A stretch of DNA of 64,000 nucleotides, taken from contig CM055875.1 of NCBI GenBank assembly GCA_029582165.1, positions 30,004,644 to 30,068,643 of the forward strand. Direction: 5' to 3'. Below the pieces are notes generated by a model. That model saw nothing but the letters and a program-made list of their open reading frames with translations. It was not told where the DNA came from and did not search any database. Below are positions 22,118-32,925 of the stretch, in pieces. Within the stretch, counting starts at the first letter, position 1. Each line of letters starts with the position of its first letter. A program made the position numbers and the translations under genes. This DNA comes from Portulaca oleracea. Lineage: Eukaryota; Streptophyta; Magnoliopsida; Caryophyllales; Portulacaceae.

Positions 22118-23730
22118 GTACTATGAAAATCTCCTAAATCACTATGAATTAAATCAAGCAATTTAGAAGTTCTTTTTATACTTGAGAATGAACTTTTAGT
22201 GATTTTGTTAAGCATGCATGTCTTACATTTTTCTATGTCATCATTCAACTTAGGAATCAAATCAAGATTAGACATTTCTTTCAACTTTGAAAAGTTCACA
22301 TGTCCTAATCTAGCATGCCATAGAAAAGACTTATTCAAACTAGACACATGCATATAAGCGGCCGAAATCATGCCATCTTTATTACTTTTCGCATTCAATT
22401 TAAACATCTCCTCATAAGCATATCCCTTCCCTACAAAAGTCCCTCCCTTGGAAAGTACATAGTTATCTCCATCATAAACTTGCATAAAACCAAACTTGCT
22501 AAGAATATAACCGGATACAAGATTCTTACAAACTTCCGGAGCTAAATACACATCATTCAAAAGCAAAGATTTACCAGAAGTGAAAACAAGTTCCACTTGC
22601 CCAATGCATTCAACTTTGACCGAATGGTTGCTGCCCATGTAGAGTTTCACACCATCATCCGCCGGTTTGAGAGTCTTGAATAAACTCTTGTCAATGCAAA
22701 CATGCCTTGACGCACCCAAGTCTATATACCAATCATTACAACCAATGGATACCATGTTAATATGATCCTTAATCATGGCTACAAAGGAATTGGGTTTCTT
22801 CTCCTTACTTTTGCCCTTAGATGTATCTTTGTTCAAAAGACCATGCTTCTTTTTCCAGTGGTAACACTCTCTCTTTGTGTGCCCCGGTTTGCAACATTCC
22901 CAATAAACTTGCTTAGGTTTTTGAATCCCCTTGCTAGATTTGTTGTGGCTCTTGTTTTTATTCTTGTTTCCATAATTCTCTTGCACCACATGGACCTTAG
23001 ATTGCTCTTTGGAATCATCTTGTAGGCGTAACTCCTCTTCAATCCGAAGATGGTTAGCCAAACCTTCAAGAGACATAGCCTCTTTCCGGTGCATGAGTGT
23101 CCTTTTAGTCTCATTCCAAGAAGAAGGTAACTTGTCCATGATAGAGGATACAATTATAGATTCATCCATGTTCAAATTGTGTTGCTTGAAGTTACTCAAA
23201 ATACATTGAATCTCATAAAATTGATCTAGAATTTTCCTATTATCATCCATCTTAAGCTTCATGAATTGACTAACAAGAAAATTCTTGCTTGACGCATCTT
23301 CCGACATGTCCTTAGCTTCAAGCATTTCCCGAAGCTTATTTGCCGTCTCCACATGTTGATAGACATCGAAGAGATGGTCGCTCATCCCGTTGAGAATGCA
23401 TCCTCTACAAATGTAGTCCTCATTCTCCATCTTTAGTCTTTGCCGAGTAGCCTCCGCGTCTTCCATGGGTATCTTGTCTTTTCCTTGTTTCTTGCCTCCA
23501 TCACCCGTGGAAATCTTGCCGGTTGCGTCCTCTTTAGGAGACTCCTCGGTTGTCACCTTCTTGGTCGAAGGGTCTTGATTCACCTTGGGAGAAATCTCAA
23601 TGTTAAGCACATAGGCCACATTGAAAGTTGTAAGCAAGAAATGCATCTTGCTTTGCCACCATTGGAAATCCACTCCTTCAAAGCGTTCTAGCTTTCGGAA
23701 ATTGCTAGACATATCACGAAGCGACGCCAT
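22118..23730 (-). pseudogene. Copia gag, protease and start of integrase (upstream part)
   Basis: Read from ATG 23730-23728 (MASLRDMSSNFRKLERF), 20 bp inside the 5' LTR. The Gag part has FEGVDFQWWQSKMHFLLTTF, LFDVYQHVETANKLREMLEA and LSNFKQHNLNMDESIIVSSI, typical of copia UBN2-type Gag. The zinc knuckle is degenerate: YWECCKPGHTKREC has lost its first Cys. The protease motif reads WYIDLGASRHVC where D-S-G-A is expected. The pre-integrase zinc region follows (LWHARLGHVNFSKLKEM, CKTCMLNK) and the integrase core begins (LIHSDLGDF). The frame is cut at 22118 by the chromovirus and resumes at 8805. Confidence 0.93.
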
Positions 23731-23750
23731 TACTAAATAGTTCTTAAGAT

Positions 23751-24316
23751 TGTTGGAGGAAAGGGAGTATAAGGTATAGAAAACAATGAGACTCGCTTGG
23801 ATATATCGCTAAGATTCGTGGATTGTACTCACTTTCCTTAAGAACTATATACTATACCATAAATGTTCAAAGGGATAAAGCTTAGCACGTGTAACACCAA
23901 ATAGCTTGGAATTTCTCCTATTTATAGGAGACTTCCACTCTCTCATGATATCCTTTAATCAAAAGGATAATCAAAAGACTTAATGGAGAGATTATGGCCT
24001 TAATATGACCTTGACCAAGTCAAGTCATATAGCTGATGGAATATCTTAATAATCGTGCTTAATAACAATATCAAACACTAATTACACAAAATCATATAGC
24101 CGTTAGCATTAAAAATAATTATGGGTTCCAACACGGTCCGTGTTGGGTGCAACAGGACTCGTGTTGAGCCCAGGATAGTTTTCTTTGCTCTCAGGAGACC
24201 AACACGACTCGTGTTGGTCTCAGACTCACCCGTGTTAATCATATTCTTGATGTTTCACTTATATATGATCCTTATACTTGTTACATATAATTCTTTAGGC
24301 TATATAATTTCCAACA
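23751..24316 (-). repeat. 5' LTR of the copia element (566 bp)
   Basis: Matches 4639-5375 but is 171 bp shorter, from loss of about 90 bp near 23896, fewer palindrome units and a short gap near its outer end. TATA box TATAAATA lies at 23926-23919 on the minus strand. The Gag ATG follows the LTR by only 20 bp. Confidence 0.92.
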
Positions 24317-25203
24317 ATATTAAGATTTACAGTTACTACGCATTGCTTGAATCACTAGCTGATTATCACATTCAATGATAATCCCAAAATAGCATTCTTG
24401 AATACTTATAAACATCAAAATATTAATTTGTAGAGGTTGTTCTTAGTATACTATACAAATGCTTATTTGTACATGATATAAATACTCATTTACAAGATGA
24501 CAAAGATATCTGGATTGATACAATGATACTTAAAATCAAGAATTATACAAAATTGCACTGACTACCAGCAAATCCGACCTAAAATGCTCAAAACCAAAAT
24601 ATATTGGTTACATATTTACCAATTCTAAAATACACTTTACCTATATTTACATAAAACTAAGATTTAAATTACTTTAATTTATACGCTAACCATGCCAGAA
24701 ATATTGTTTTTTTTATTGCAAATGGAGTTTGTTTTCAAAAAAGCCTGGAGTTTCCTTCATATTTTTCTTAAAATTTTCATAACAGTACTTTTAGTTTAAC
24801 TTTCACGTTTTGTACTAAAACAATCTCAAAATTGTGTAAATGATCTTTGTTTTAGAGATTTAAATTTAAAATGTGGAAGAAAAAAAATACAATAAGTAAA
24901 GAAAAGAGGGGAAAATGTGAGAGAATTAGTAAAATTATTAGCTAGACATAATTGTTTACATAAAATAAACATCATTTTAATATATATGAGAAGAAATTAT
25001 TTTGATAACATTCTTTGGAAAAAAAATGAAAAATATAATTTGTGTGTGATTAATGCATTGCTTTGTGATCTATGATTTTAAATTTATACAAATAAAATTT
25101 AAATTATACATACATCTTTTCATTTTTGCACCTTAAATTATTCATTGAAAAATATGACAAAAAAATCTCATAAAGTTGAGAAATGGAAGGTAAAGCTCAT
25201 GAA
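24317..25203. other. AT-rich intergenic, nothing recognised
   Basis: Stop-rich in all frames, with poly-A and poly-T runs. No gene or repeat boundary was identified. Confidence 0.6.
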
Positions 25204-25951
25204 GGGGTATTTTGCATTTTGGGTCCCGAACTTTAGGGGTATTTATTTTCTGAACCCTTTGGTTTCAACTTTAATTTTTTGAACCCTAAAGTCTGCAATA
25301 TATATTGCATGCATCCGGAGCATGTACTCCAGATATTTATGAGTGAACAATCATTGTAATAAGAGTGAACAATCTAATATCTATGGTGAACAATTTAATA
25401 CTGTGGATGAACAATCTAATATATGTGGGTGAACAATCATATAATCTGGAGCACGTGCTCCGGGAGCACCTAATAAATTGCATAAAGTTTGTAGGTTAAA
25501 AAAAAGACGCTAAAGTTTGTGGGCTGAAAGAAAAAGTTCGTTTCCCGTTTTTCTTTTTCTTTCCATGTTTGAATTTCTCTCTCCACTGGCGTCAAACTTC
25601 AAAACTAAGGTTAAAACTGATATTAAAGTTATAATAAACCTCTCTTATTCATGTTGGAGTTACTTAAATTCCTGTACTTAGGGGTCTAAGTAGCCCCGAC
25701 ATGAATAAGAGAGATGTATTATAACTTCAATATCATATTTAACCATAGTGCTGAAGTTTGACGTCAATCAGGAGATGAATTCAAACATGGGAAAAAAACA
25801 AAGAAAGAGACATGGGTTTTTTTTCAGCCCACAAACTTTAGGGTCCTTTTTTTTCAACCTACAAACTTTAGGGTCCAACAAATTAAAGTTGAAACCAAAG
25901 GTTCAGAAAATAAATACCCCTGAAGTTCAGGGTCCAAAATGCAAAAAACCC
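25204..25951. mobile_element. Foldback element (MITE-like) with nested insertion
   Basis: Left arm (from GGGGTATTTTGCATTTTGGG) and right arm (ending CCAAAATGCAAAAAACCC) are inverted copies almost to the centre near 25670, giving arms of about 280 bp. The left arm is longer because of an extra block at about 25294-25482. No coding capacity; target-site repeats were not clear. Confidence 0.8.
25294..25482. mobile_element. Small inserted element with GTGAACAAT repeats
   Basis: Absent from the opposite foldback arm, so it is an insertion. Its core is bounded by inverted ends TCCGGAGCATGTACTCCAGA and TCTGGAGCACGTGCTCCGGG. Inside are five copies of [G/A]TGAACAAT spaced about 20-27 bp apart. Terminal inverted repeats and lack of coding suggest a small MITE. 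Confidence 0.6.
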
Positions 25952-27044
25952 ATTAAAAAATTGAGTTATATCGCCAATATGGTGTAAGAGGTGGGCAGAG
26001 ATAGTTGTGCTCGTAGAATTGGAATGAGGAGGAGATATAGTGAGAGTACGTTTTCGATGCATTTATCAGTGAATGAAGCTATTCAAGATCTAAAAAAATG
26101 GTGATTCTTCTTATGGCTTCATTGACGTCGAGGAGTCTTATTGTTGAATTTGATCCATGCATCAATGTTGTTCATGACCTATAACTTGAATGTTCATAAC
26201 CTACAAGTATTATGTTTATAAGCCTCAACAATAATAATCATACACCAATATGTGATTTCTCATACACCAGAGCATAATGTAATCATAACCTGCATATACT
26301 ATGTCAATAAACCTGAATATCATTGCTCATATCACTTAACAACAATTTACATAACTTATAACTATGATGCCCATAATATATAATTGTGATAATATTAATC
26401 TATAACATCAATTTTGTAACAATAGATCATGAACCCGTGGATAAACAAACATCAATGGCCACAAATGAGTTCCAAACACTGAAAGCTCAAGCACTTGCAG
26501 AAATTATGCTACAAATACCAGAAAAACATAAAAAAAATAAGTCAACATGAAAAAAAGTGAAAATTCTATAGTTGAAATTTTTTCAATTATGGTAATTGAA
26601 AATTTCATAATCATCGCTTTATCAAAAAAGTCATATACATTAAAAAGATTTATATCTCACTAAATATGATTAAATGTTCTAATAAGTTACTTTCCTCAAG
26701 ATATTTTAATTTTTGATTTTTTATGGTGTAATCAATGATACTTACACTTTTAAACAGTGATAGTTAAAAAAAGTCATTTTTAATAGAATATCTTTCAAAT
26801 GTTAAATTTTATAAAAAATTATATCTCAACAAATAAAATTATTTATTACAATAAATTCTTTAATCAATATATATTAATTTAGATTTTCTGCCAAATCTCA
26901 AAACAAATGAACCGTTTTTAACTGACCAAACCACCCCCCCCCCCCCAAAATTATTTGAGCAAAACTCCTTTCCTCATCCTCCAGTCGTCGGTCCACCGCT
27001 TAGCTTATAGTAGAACACATCCCTTGCTCATTACTTATAGCATA
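25952..27044. other. AT-rich intergenic, nothing recognised
   Basis: Stop-rich DNA with a C14 homopolymer at about 26933-26946. No coding or repeat structure is supported. Confidence 0.6.
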
Positions 27045-27235
27045 TTCATGGGATAGATAAATCTTTTCAATTTAATTCAATCCGATTAAATTCAATCCAA
27101 TTCAAACCTCACACAATTTTCTAAAAAGACACCTTATCTAAAAATACAATTTCCAAAAAAAAATTATAACTTATCAAATCAAATCAAATCCAATCAAATC
27201 CAATCAAATCCAATTTAATTCATTCAAACATCATT
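27045..27235 (-). repeat. MITE family copy 1, upstream of the GATA gene
   Basis: Its reverse complement shares the order of phrases seen at 28861-29036: AAGTTATAA + T-run, AAATTGTATTTTTA, AAATTGTGTGAGGTTTGAATT, TTGAATTTAAT and TTGAAAAGA. A CAAATCCAAT run is expanded in this copy. Boundaries are approximate. Confidence 0.6.
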
Positions 27236-27608
27236 TTATGTGATACAAAGAACATCGCCATACAGCCGTGGACAAAAGCACTGGAAATGGTATAAACTCC
27301 GAAAAGCCAGATGGTTAGTTACAGTTACACAATGACATGACTCAGGTTCATATCGTCTCACAAACTCCATCAGATCAACATACCCTTCATTTTGACACCT
27401 CATTCCCACCTTCTCACTTTATCCACATACACTCTGGCACCTGTCCCCCGCCAAATCCTTTCTGCACTTTACTAGAAAATTATACCAACAAAAGACCTTT
27501 TTTAATTTTATTTTCTCGCGACTAAATTCAATCTTATATTTATTTATTTGTGGTTCTGTAACCTAAAACGTCTGAATTTCTAGGACTACGCGCCCTCCAC
27601 CGAGTCTC

Positions 27609-27738
27609 CCTTTATATTTGAAAGCCCTCATTTTTAGGGTCTCTCTATTTTTCTCTAGGTTTAGCCACCTCCTCTGTTCTTCTGATGATCAAGTAGTAGT
27701 TTTCTGTATCCAATTTTTCAGTGAAAGAAGCAAAGAAA
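27609..27738 (+). promoter_or_regulatory. Core promoter and 5' UTR of the GATA gene
   Basis: CCTTTATATTTGAAAG near 27609-27622 is a plausible TATA element. It is followed by a pyrimidine-rich leader (CTCTCTATTTTTCTCTAGG) and about 110 bp to the ATG. Position only; the transcription start was not determined. Confidence 0.5.
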
Positions 27739-28288
27739 ATGAACGAGGTGAAGAAGTTGTGTGTTAATTGCAAGACCACAAAAACACCCTTGTGGAGAAG
27801 TGGCCCTTGTGGCCCTAGGGTATGTCAACTGTAATCTTTTTTAATTGTCCTGATTGTCCTCTCCTACTGCTTAGTTTTCCATTTGAGCATCTGGGTATGT
27901 TGATTTTGAGTAATCTGAACCCTGTTTCTGTGTTGTTGATGAGCAGTCTCTGTGTAATGCTTGTGGGATCAGATACAGAAAGAGAAAGCTTGCAATTGGT
28001 AATTCAAACATTCCAGAAGTCAAAAGAGAGAAACCATCAAGTAGTAGCAGCAGTAGCACCTGCAGTAGCACCCCAGTGGATGATTATGATCATCAAAATC
28101 AGATGAATGAGTCATTGAAGATGAGAATTAGTGATCTGGGGAACCAAATGATTGTCCAGAGATCAACATCACCTCAGTTAAAGAGACAGAGGAGGAACAG
28201 TGGTGGTGAAAGTAACAGCAAATATGGGGAAGTTGAACAAGCTGCTGCTCTCTTGATGTCACTCTCATGTGGCTCTGTGTATGCTTAA
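27739..28288 (+). CDS. B-class GATA transcription factor with LLM tail (2 exons, 140 aa)
   Basis: Exon 1 is 27739-27819 and exon 2 is 27947-28288. The 127-bp intron is phase 0, starts GTATGT and ends GAGCAG, and splits the zinc finger after residue 27. The spliced frame encodes 140 residues ending with TAA. The finger is C8-x2-C11-x18-C30-x2-C33 (LCVNCKTTKTPLW, SLCNACGIRYRKRK), the plant class-B type that binds GATA-containing DNA in the nucleus. A Ser-rich linker and basic stretch (SPQLKRQRR) follow. The last residues, LLMSLSCGSVYA, fit the LLM motif of the GATA15/16/17 group, which in Arabidopsis acts in greening, cytokinin response and development. An extra Cys sits in the finger loop (SGPCGPR, where GGPAGP is usual). 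This is the only clear host gene in the window; its exact orthologue is not assigned. Confidence 0.93.
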
Positions 28289-28860
28289 TTAAGTAATTAA
28301 GTTGGTTCATTAAGCCCCTTTTTGGTGTTAATAACATCAAAACCCTGTCATTAGAGCTGGAGAATCTTATCTTTTTAACACTTTTTGGGTTGTGATTGAG
28401 AAGGTGGCTCCCAGTTATGTGGTGATGTAATATTTGGGTGAGGATGAATGGGGAAAGAAGTGAAATAGGGAATGTTGTGGAGAGGGGTAGAAGCCTTTAC
28501 CTGGCAAAATAAAGTGAATGTGACAGGGATTTGAAAGTGTTGGTGGGTGGGCTTTTTGTAAATTTATGATGACAAAATATGATTATTGTGATGTTGTAAA
28601 GTCCTCTCCTTTTGTATTTGGGATACTTCCTCAATTATTAATGTGTTGTATATTTGAAATAGTGACTTTGTAGTCATATTATGTGGCTAGCTTTTGCATG
28701 TTTTTGTTGTTTTTAGTTGCACACCACATATTATATTCAAATGTCAATATTTAGCTTGGACCACCTTTAACTACCCCTCCCCCCCCCCCCCCCCCACAAA
28801 AAAAAAGAGAAAAGATCCCCTACCCGTGTAAGCTCTTATGATATCCAATTAAGGATCTAT
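28289..28860 (+). other. 3' UTR of the GATA gene and downstream spacer
   Basis: A canonical AATAAA at 28508-28513, about 220 bp after the stop codon, is the likely polyadenylation signal. A poly-C run at about 28775-28794 followed by A-rich sequence lies further downstream. No other gene is seen. Confidence 0.6.
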
Positions 28861-29036
28861 TCTTTGGATGGGATAAAAAGAGGTTTGGATGAATTGGATT
28901 GGATTCTATCGAATAAGTTATGATATTTTTTTAGAGAATTGAGTTTTTAAAAAGGATGTTTTTATGGGGAATTGTGTAAGGTTTAGATTGAATTGGATTG
29001 AATTTAATTTAATTGAAAAGAACTACCAATCCAAAA
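28861..29036 (+). repeat. MITE family copy 2, downstream of the GATA gene
   Basis: Starts TCTTTGGATGGGATAA and ends CCAATCCAAAAAA. It shares internal phrases with the copies at 27045 (opposite orientation), 32342 and 32714: AAGTTATGATATTTTTT, GGATGTTTTTATGGGGAATT and GTGTAAGGTTTAGATTG. Confidence 0.65.
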
Positions 29037-29240
29037 AATAAGGATAGTCACGCACTATTTGGCTATAAAGCCTTGATCTTTTTGTTGGATAAGCTAGTAG
29101 CCTATAGCCATATAGGGTCTGGCCCGCCGAGCTGCGTATATTATATATCAAAAATAACTTTTAGGATTGACAAGTAATTTTACAATTGCAAACAGTAAAT
29201 GTCTTGAATCAAATAGTTCTTAACATCTTCAATAATATTT

Positions 29241-29741
29241 TTTTTTGAAACCAAACATAGCGATTTCATTAATAACAAGTCATACGACACTTATAATGAA
29301 AATCGTGTTTGAACAATTGTAGATCTAAAACATAGATATGAAATTCAACTTCCAAATAACTAATACTAATCTTACTGACATTCGACTCTGATTTCTTCGA
29401 TGACTCTGCATCTTTCTTCGATCACTCTACATCTTTAGCATTGATGGAGAACCTCACAACCCGTGCTATAGCAATTTGAAAGTCGATATTCATCCAACGT
29501 ATAAGACCACACCAACTGAACAAAAGCTTTAGAAAGAGACTAAAAAACCTAAATAAGGGTACAACAAAACTCTTACAAAAGGAGAGACTAACTTTCTTTG
29601 CAAAAACGTAAATTCAAACTAATGATTGGGGTAGAAATCAATCAAATTGGGGCTTACCATCGACAAAAAAATCGATGGCAGCCCCTCCAAATAAAAGAGT
29701 ATGCTAGGGTTTTCTAGAGAGAAAAAGAAAAGAGGAGGCTT
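29241..29741 (-). mobile_element. Poly(A) retroposon (short LINE-derived or SINE-like) with 14-bp site repeats
   Basis: On the minus strand it starts near CTCTCTAGAAAACCCTAGC and ends TAATGAAATCG...TTTGGTTTC followed by an A-tract (T-run 29238-29246 on plus). The flanks CTTCAATAATATTT (29227-29240) and CTTCAATGATATTT (29742-29755) form a 14-bp target repeat with one mismatch. A poly(A) tail and a long site repeat are the signature of target-primed reverse transcription. At about 500 bp with no RT it needs enzymes from elsewhere. Confidence 0.8.
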
Positions 29742-29809
29742 CTTCAATGATATTTAAATTACTCTAAGATTTGTAATTGTGTTCCTCTTGCTAGAAAACA
29801 TGCTTCATT

Positions 29810-30617
29810 TTTTTAAAAAAAAATTCCGGTAAATGGGGTTGGATTGGCCCACTCTTTACATGGTAAATTGATAAGAGAGACCAACCCGTAGTTAAAGACC
29901 AACGCAACTTACAAACTACAAAAGAAAATAAAATTAAAAAAAAGAAGAAGCTAACGTCCCTTAAAGACAGGGACAACTCCTATGTCAGCCGGCTTGACCA
30001 ACATACCAAACAAAACATATTAAGACTGAAAGGGACAACTGGAAACCATTGCTTAGCAAACCACAAGTCGCCCATCGGCCACCTTGACTACCACAACGCC
30101 GCTCAACAACCACCTTGACTACCACCACAACGCCGCCCACCTGCATTTCACTCTACTCGGCAAACCCGCCTGAAACAGCCCGGAAACCGAACTGTACCGA
30201 TCCTTGACTGCCATCTCACCGCCTTCATGGCCGACCTTCATATTTCTGCAACTCTAGATGTGACTCTGAAAGCCTGCTTCTCTGACCCTTAGGTCGGTCA
30301 CCGCCCTATCTTGGTTGAAACTTGACCTCCATATTTGAGGCTCAGATTAGGGAAGCAGAAGTGAGACTTTAATTTTCTCGCTGTTCTGATGTGTAGAAAT
30401 CGAAAGGAAGGACCATGGCCAAAGCTAAATAATCCATGGCTACCACAAAAGTGTGGGTTTCTGCATAATAAAGAAGAAAGTTCCCCTCCCTCTCTAATTC
30501 ATAGATCGACATACCTCATTAGGTGGACCTAATCTCTCTCTAAAAAATGCAAGAAAGAGGAGTTCTAGAGAGAAGGGAGAGCCCTTCTCTCTAAAACCTC
30601 ATATATATATAATTGAC
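29810..30617 (-). mobile_element. Second poly(A)-type retroposon with 17-bp site repeats
   Basis: Flanked by AGAAAACATGCTTCATT (29793-29809) and AGAAAACAAGCTTCATT (30618-30634), 17 bp with one mismatch. On the minus strand it begins with a TCTCTCTAGA-rich segment, has a GC-richer middle without a long open frame (GGCGGCGTTGTGGTGG, GGCCGATGGGCGAC) and ends in a T/A-rich tail. It is about 0.8 kb. The 5' style resembles its neighbour at 29241, so both may belong to one LINE-dependent group. It could also be a retroposed host transcript; no parent gene is recognised. Confidence 0.7.
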
Positions 30618-30634
30618 AGAAAACAAGCTTCATT

Positions 30635-31260
30635 AGTTTAAAGGTTGTTACATGTCAACCAATTTATCTTATAAATTTTTTTTATAAATATAAATTTATA
30701 TGTGAAATATGTGTTATTTAATATGGTAGATATAATTAGTGTTTCTTTTATACTTGTCGTCCGCAATATATATATCTATCCCTAATTAAGTTCGTGAAAA
30801 GAAGCATGTTCGGATTTACTAGTAATCCTAAAGTTGTGAAGAAAATATGTATAGATTTGAAAATTGTGTAGATATGGTGGAAATTGACCCGATTTGAAAA
30901 TCCAACCCAAATGTTTCCAAAAATTCTAGGTTTTGAACATAATTTCTCAACAATAAACCAAAAATAACGTAACCTGGAAAAACTACAAATAACGGGTTTA
31001 GACTGACTTGAAGACGAGATCACGAGACTACGCGACCTATTACTTCAAGCCGATAAGAATGATATTTTTGTACCCTTCCAATGCTCTTTTACTATAATAT
31101 CTTTGTATTTTTGTAGTTTATCTCATCTAATAATAACAACACCATATAGAGAGATGTTATATATACTCTCATATCTTGGATTTAGAAGCTTGATATCCAA
31201 CCAAAGCTAAAAAATTTTCTATCGCTAATTTTTCATAATGGTCTTCCATTTAGAAGGAAT
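30635..31260. other. AT-rich intergenic, nothing recognised
   Basis: A 91-codon minus-strand frame at 30748-31023 has no recognisable motif and is not called. Confidence 0.55.
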
Positions 31261-31267
31261 TTAATGT

Positions 31268-32215
31268 GTGGGGGTATCAACTTGGACCCCTCATGCCCGA
31301 TTCGCCTCCAAGATCTGGAGACTAATTGTCATTTGTTATGTCACTGTCATTTCACAAAAAAAAGTGTGGGATATTGCAAATTTCCATAGATGGCTATCAT
31401 CTGCTATCATTTGCCCTACAAACAGTAATGGCAGCATTTTGCTACAAACTCTCAAAATTCTCTCCCCTCTAACGAGGCTTTGAGAGCCTTCTGCCTCATC
31501 TAGAGCATCTTAAAGGAGCGTAATGATTGCGTCTTCAACAACTCCGTTTTCAACCCCACAAGAGTCATCATCCGAGCCAAGAGAAGTTTTGCAGAATGGC
31601 GAGCAAGAAGCATATTCTCTTACCAAGATCAACATCTTAATCAGCATCAACATTCTCGATCTCAGGTGTTGCGCCGTCAAAATATTGTTCGTGAAGGGTG
31701 GAAAGAACCACGTTGTGGGTGAAGTTGAACTTTGATGGCTTTCTAAACCATCAAGGCTCAGCAGTAGGTTTTGTCATTCGTGATCACCTCGGCCGTCTTC
31801 GAAAAGTTGGTGCTATGCCAGTTAATTCACACTCCACACTGTTGACAGAAGCCTAGGCTCTCCGTTTTGGTCTTCAACAAGCTATTTTGGAAGGTTTCAC
31901 AAGAATTCAGATTGAAGGTGATAGTCTTATTCTCATCCAAGCTATTCAAGGGAACACCCACACACCTTGGCATATTGATATATATGATTGTTAGAGATAT
32001 CAAACACTTAATCAGGCATTTGGAAGATTCTACTATTTGCCACATCTTTCGAGAAACAAACTCATCGGTAGATTGGTTCGGATGACTAATTTCGGTCATT
32101 CTATAAACAATGTTGGTCTTTGGATTTGTAGCCCTTTGGCGGTCTTTTCTTTTATTATTCGTGCAGATAACTTAGGGAGATGCCTTGATAGAAGAGTCCC
32201 CTAAGTTCTTGATGT
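31268..32215 (+). pseudogene. LINE C-terminal remnant with RNase H domain
   Basis: From about 31723 the plus strand reads KLNFDGFLNHQGSAVGFVIR, then HSTLLTEA-stop, ALRFGLQQAILEGFTRIQIE and GDSLILIQAIQGN. This is the plant LINE RNase H (RVT_3) with its catalytic D (NFDG), E (TEA) and D (EGDS) still visible. Stops near 31853 and 31993 and loss of the upstream RT show it is dead. Upstream, 31268-31720 has broken fragments in several frames that probably belong to the same C-terminal region. An AT-repeat ends the similarity near 32235. Confidence 0.75.
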
Positions 32216-32341
32216 TTCTTGTTTACCCAAGTTAAAAATATATATATATATAATTTACTCTCATATATTATTCTTCTTGATAATAATGATGAATATAACA
32301 AGTCAAAAATGTTTTGAGCAATTAGAAGGTGATGATCCTGA

Positions 32342-32521
32342 TCTTTGGTTAGGTTATTTTCAAGTTTGGATGTATAAGTTATGATAAGTTATGATGTTTT
32401 TTTGGGGAATTGTGTTTTTATAGTGGATGTTTTTTGAGGAATTGTGTTAGGTTTTGATAAGTTTGGATAAGTTAGGATAAGTTGAGATAAGTTGAAAGAG
32501 TTATATCCAATCTAACCAAAG
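32342..32521 (+). repeat. MITE family copy 3
   Basis: Ends are inverted: TCTTTGGTTAGGTTAT at the left and ATATCCAATCTAACCAAAGA at the right. The body has repeated GATAAGTT words and GGGGAATTGTGTTTTTA, shared with the other copies. Confidence 0.75.
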
Positions 32522-32713
32522 AACAGTGTCATAGAGTAGCAAAAGACATTAAAAAAATTGGCCCACTTCCCAATAATTTCTAAGCATGGACATATATAGC
32601 TTTGTTCGTAAAATTGGAGATATATACATCGAATAAATGAAAGTTGTTCAATAAAACTATTCAATTTTTTAAATTCTTTTTGTTTTGTTTTGTTTTAATG
32701 CATCTAACTCTGT

Positions 32714-32925
32714 TCTTTGGTTAGATTATTTTTAGTTTTGGATGGATAAGTTTTGATAAGCTAAGATAAGATGGGATAAGTTTCGATAAGTCATGATACT
32801 TTTTAGAGGAATTATGTTTTTAGAGAGGATTTTCTTTTGAGAATTGTGTTACGTTTGGAGAGGTTTGGATAAATTAGGATAAGTTAAGATTAGTTGGGAG
32901 AGTTATATCCAACCTAACCAAAAAA
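32714..32925 (+). repeat. MITE family copy 4
   Basis: Starts TCTTTGGTTAGATTAT and ends ATATCCAACCTAACCAAAAA, with internal GATAAGTT words and GAATTATGTTTTTAGAGAGG. It lies about 190 bp from copy 3 in the same orientation. Confidence 0.75.

Larger units (their letters stand above)
4639..24316 (-). mobile_element. Ty1/copia LTR retrotransposon, interrupted by a chromovirus and a MITE
   Basis: LTRs at 4639-5375 and 23751-24316 start TGTT[A/G]GAGGAAAGGG and end TTTCC[G/A]ACA. The 5-bp flanks ATATC (4634-4638) and ATATT (24317-24321) form a near-perfect target-site repeat. The element reads on the minus strand in the order Gag, protease, integrase, RT, RNase H, which defines copia. A chromovirus occupies 8811-22112. 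Removing it and one AAGGT copy (13,307 bp) joins the gag and pol parts in a single frame of about 1,384 codons holding only two in-frame stops. A purine-rich tract (AGCAGGGGAT in element sense) abuts the 3' LTR. The 20 bp after the 5' LTR show no initiator-Met primer-binding site. Confidence 0.93.

Noticed and set aside
22762..23691. Several frames opposite or overlapping copia gag
   Set aside because: Shadows of the minus-strand gag-protease frame.
27822..28106. 94-codon frame starting in the GATA intron
   Set aside because: It runs through the intron and reads exon 2 partly out of frame; the spliced model gives a full zinc finger and LLM tail.
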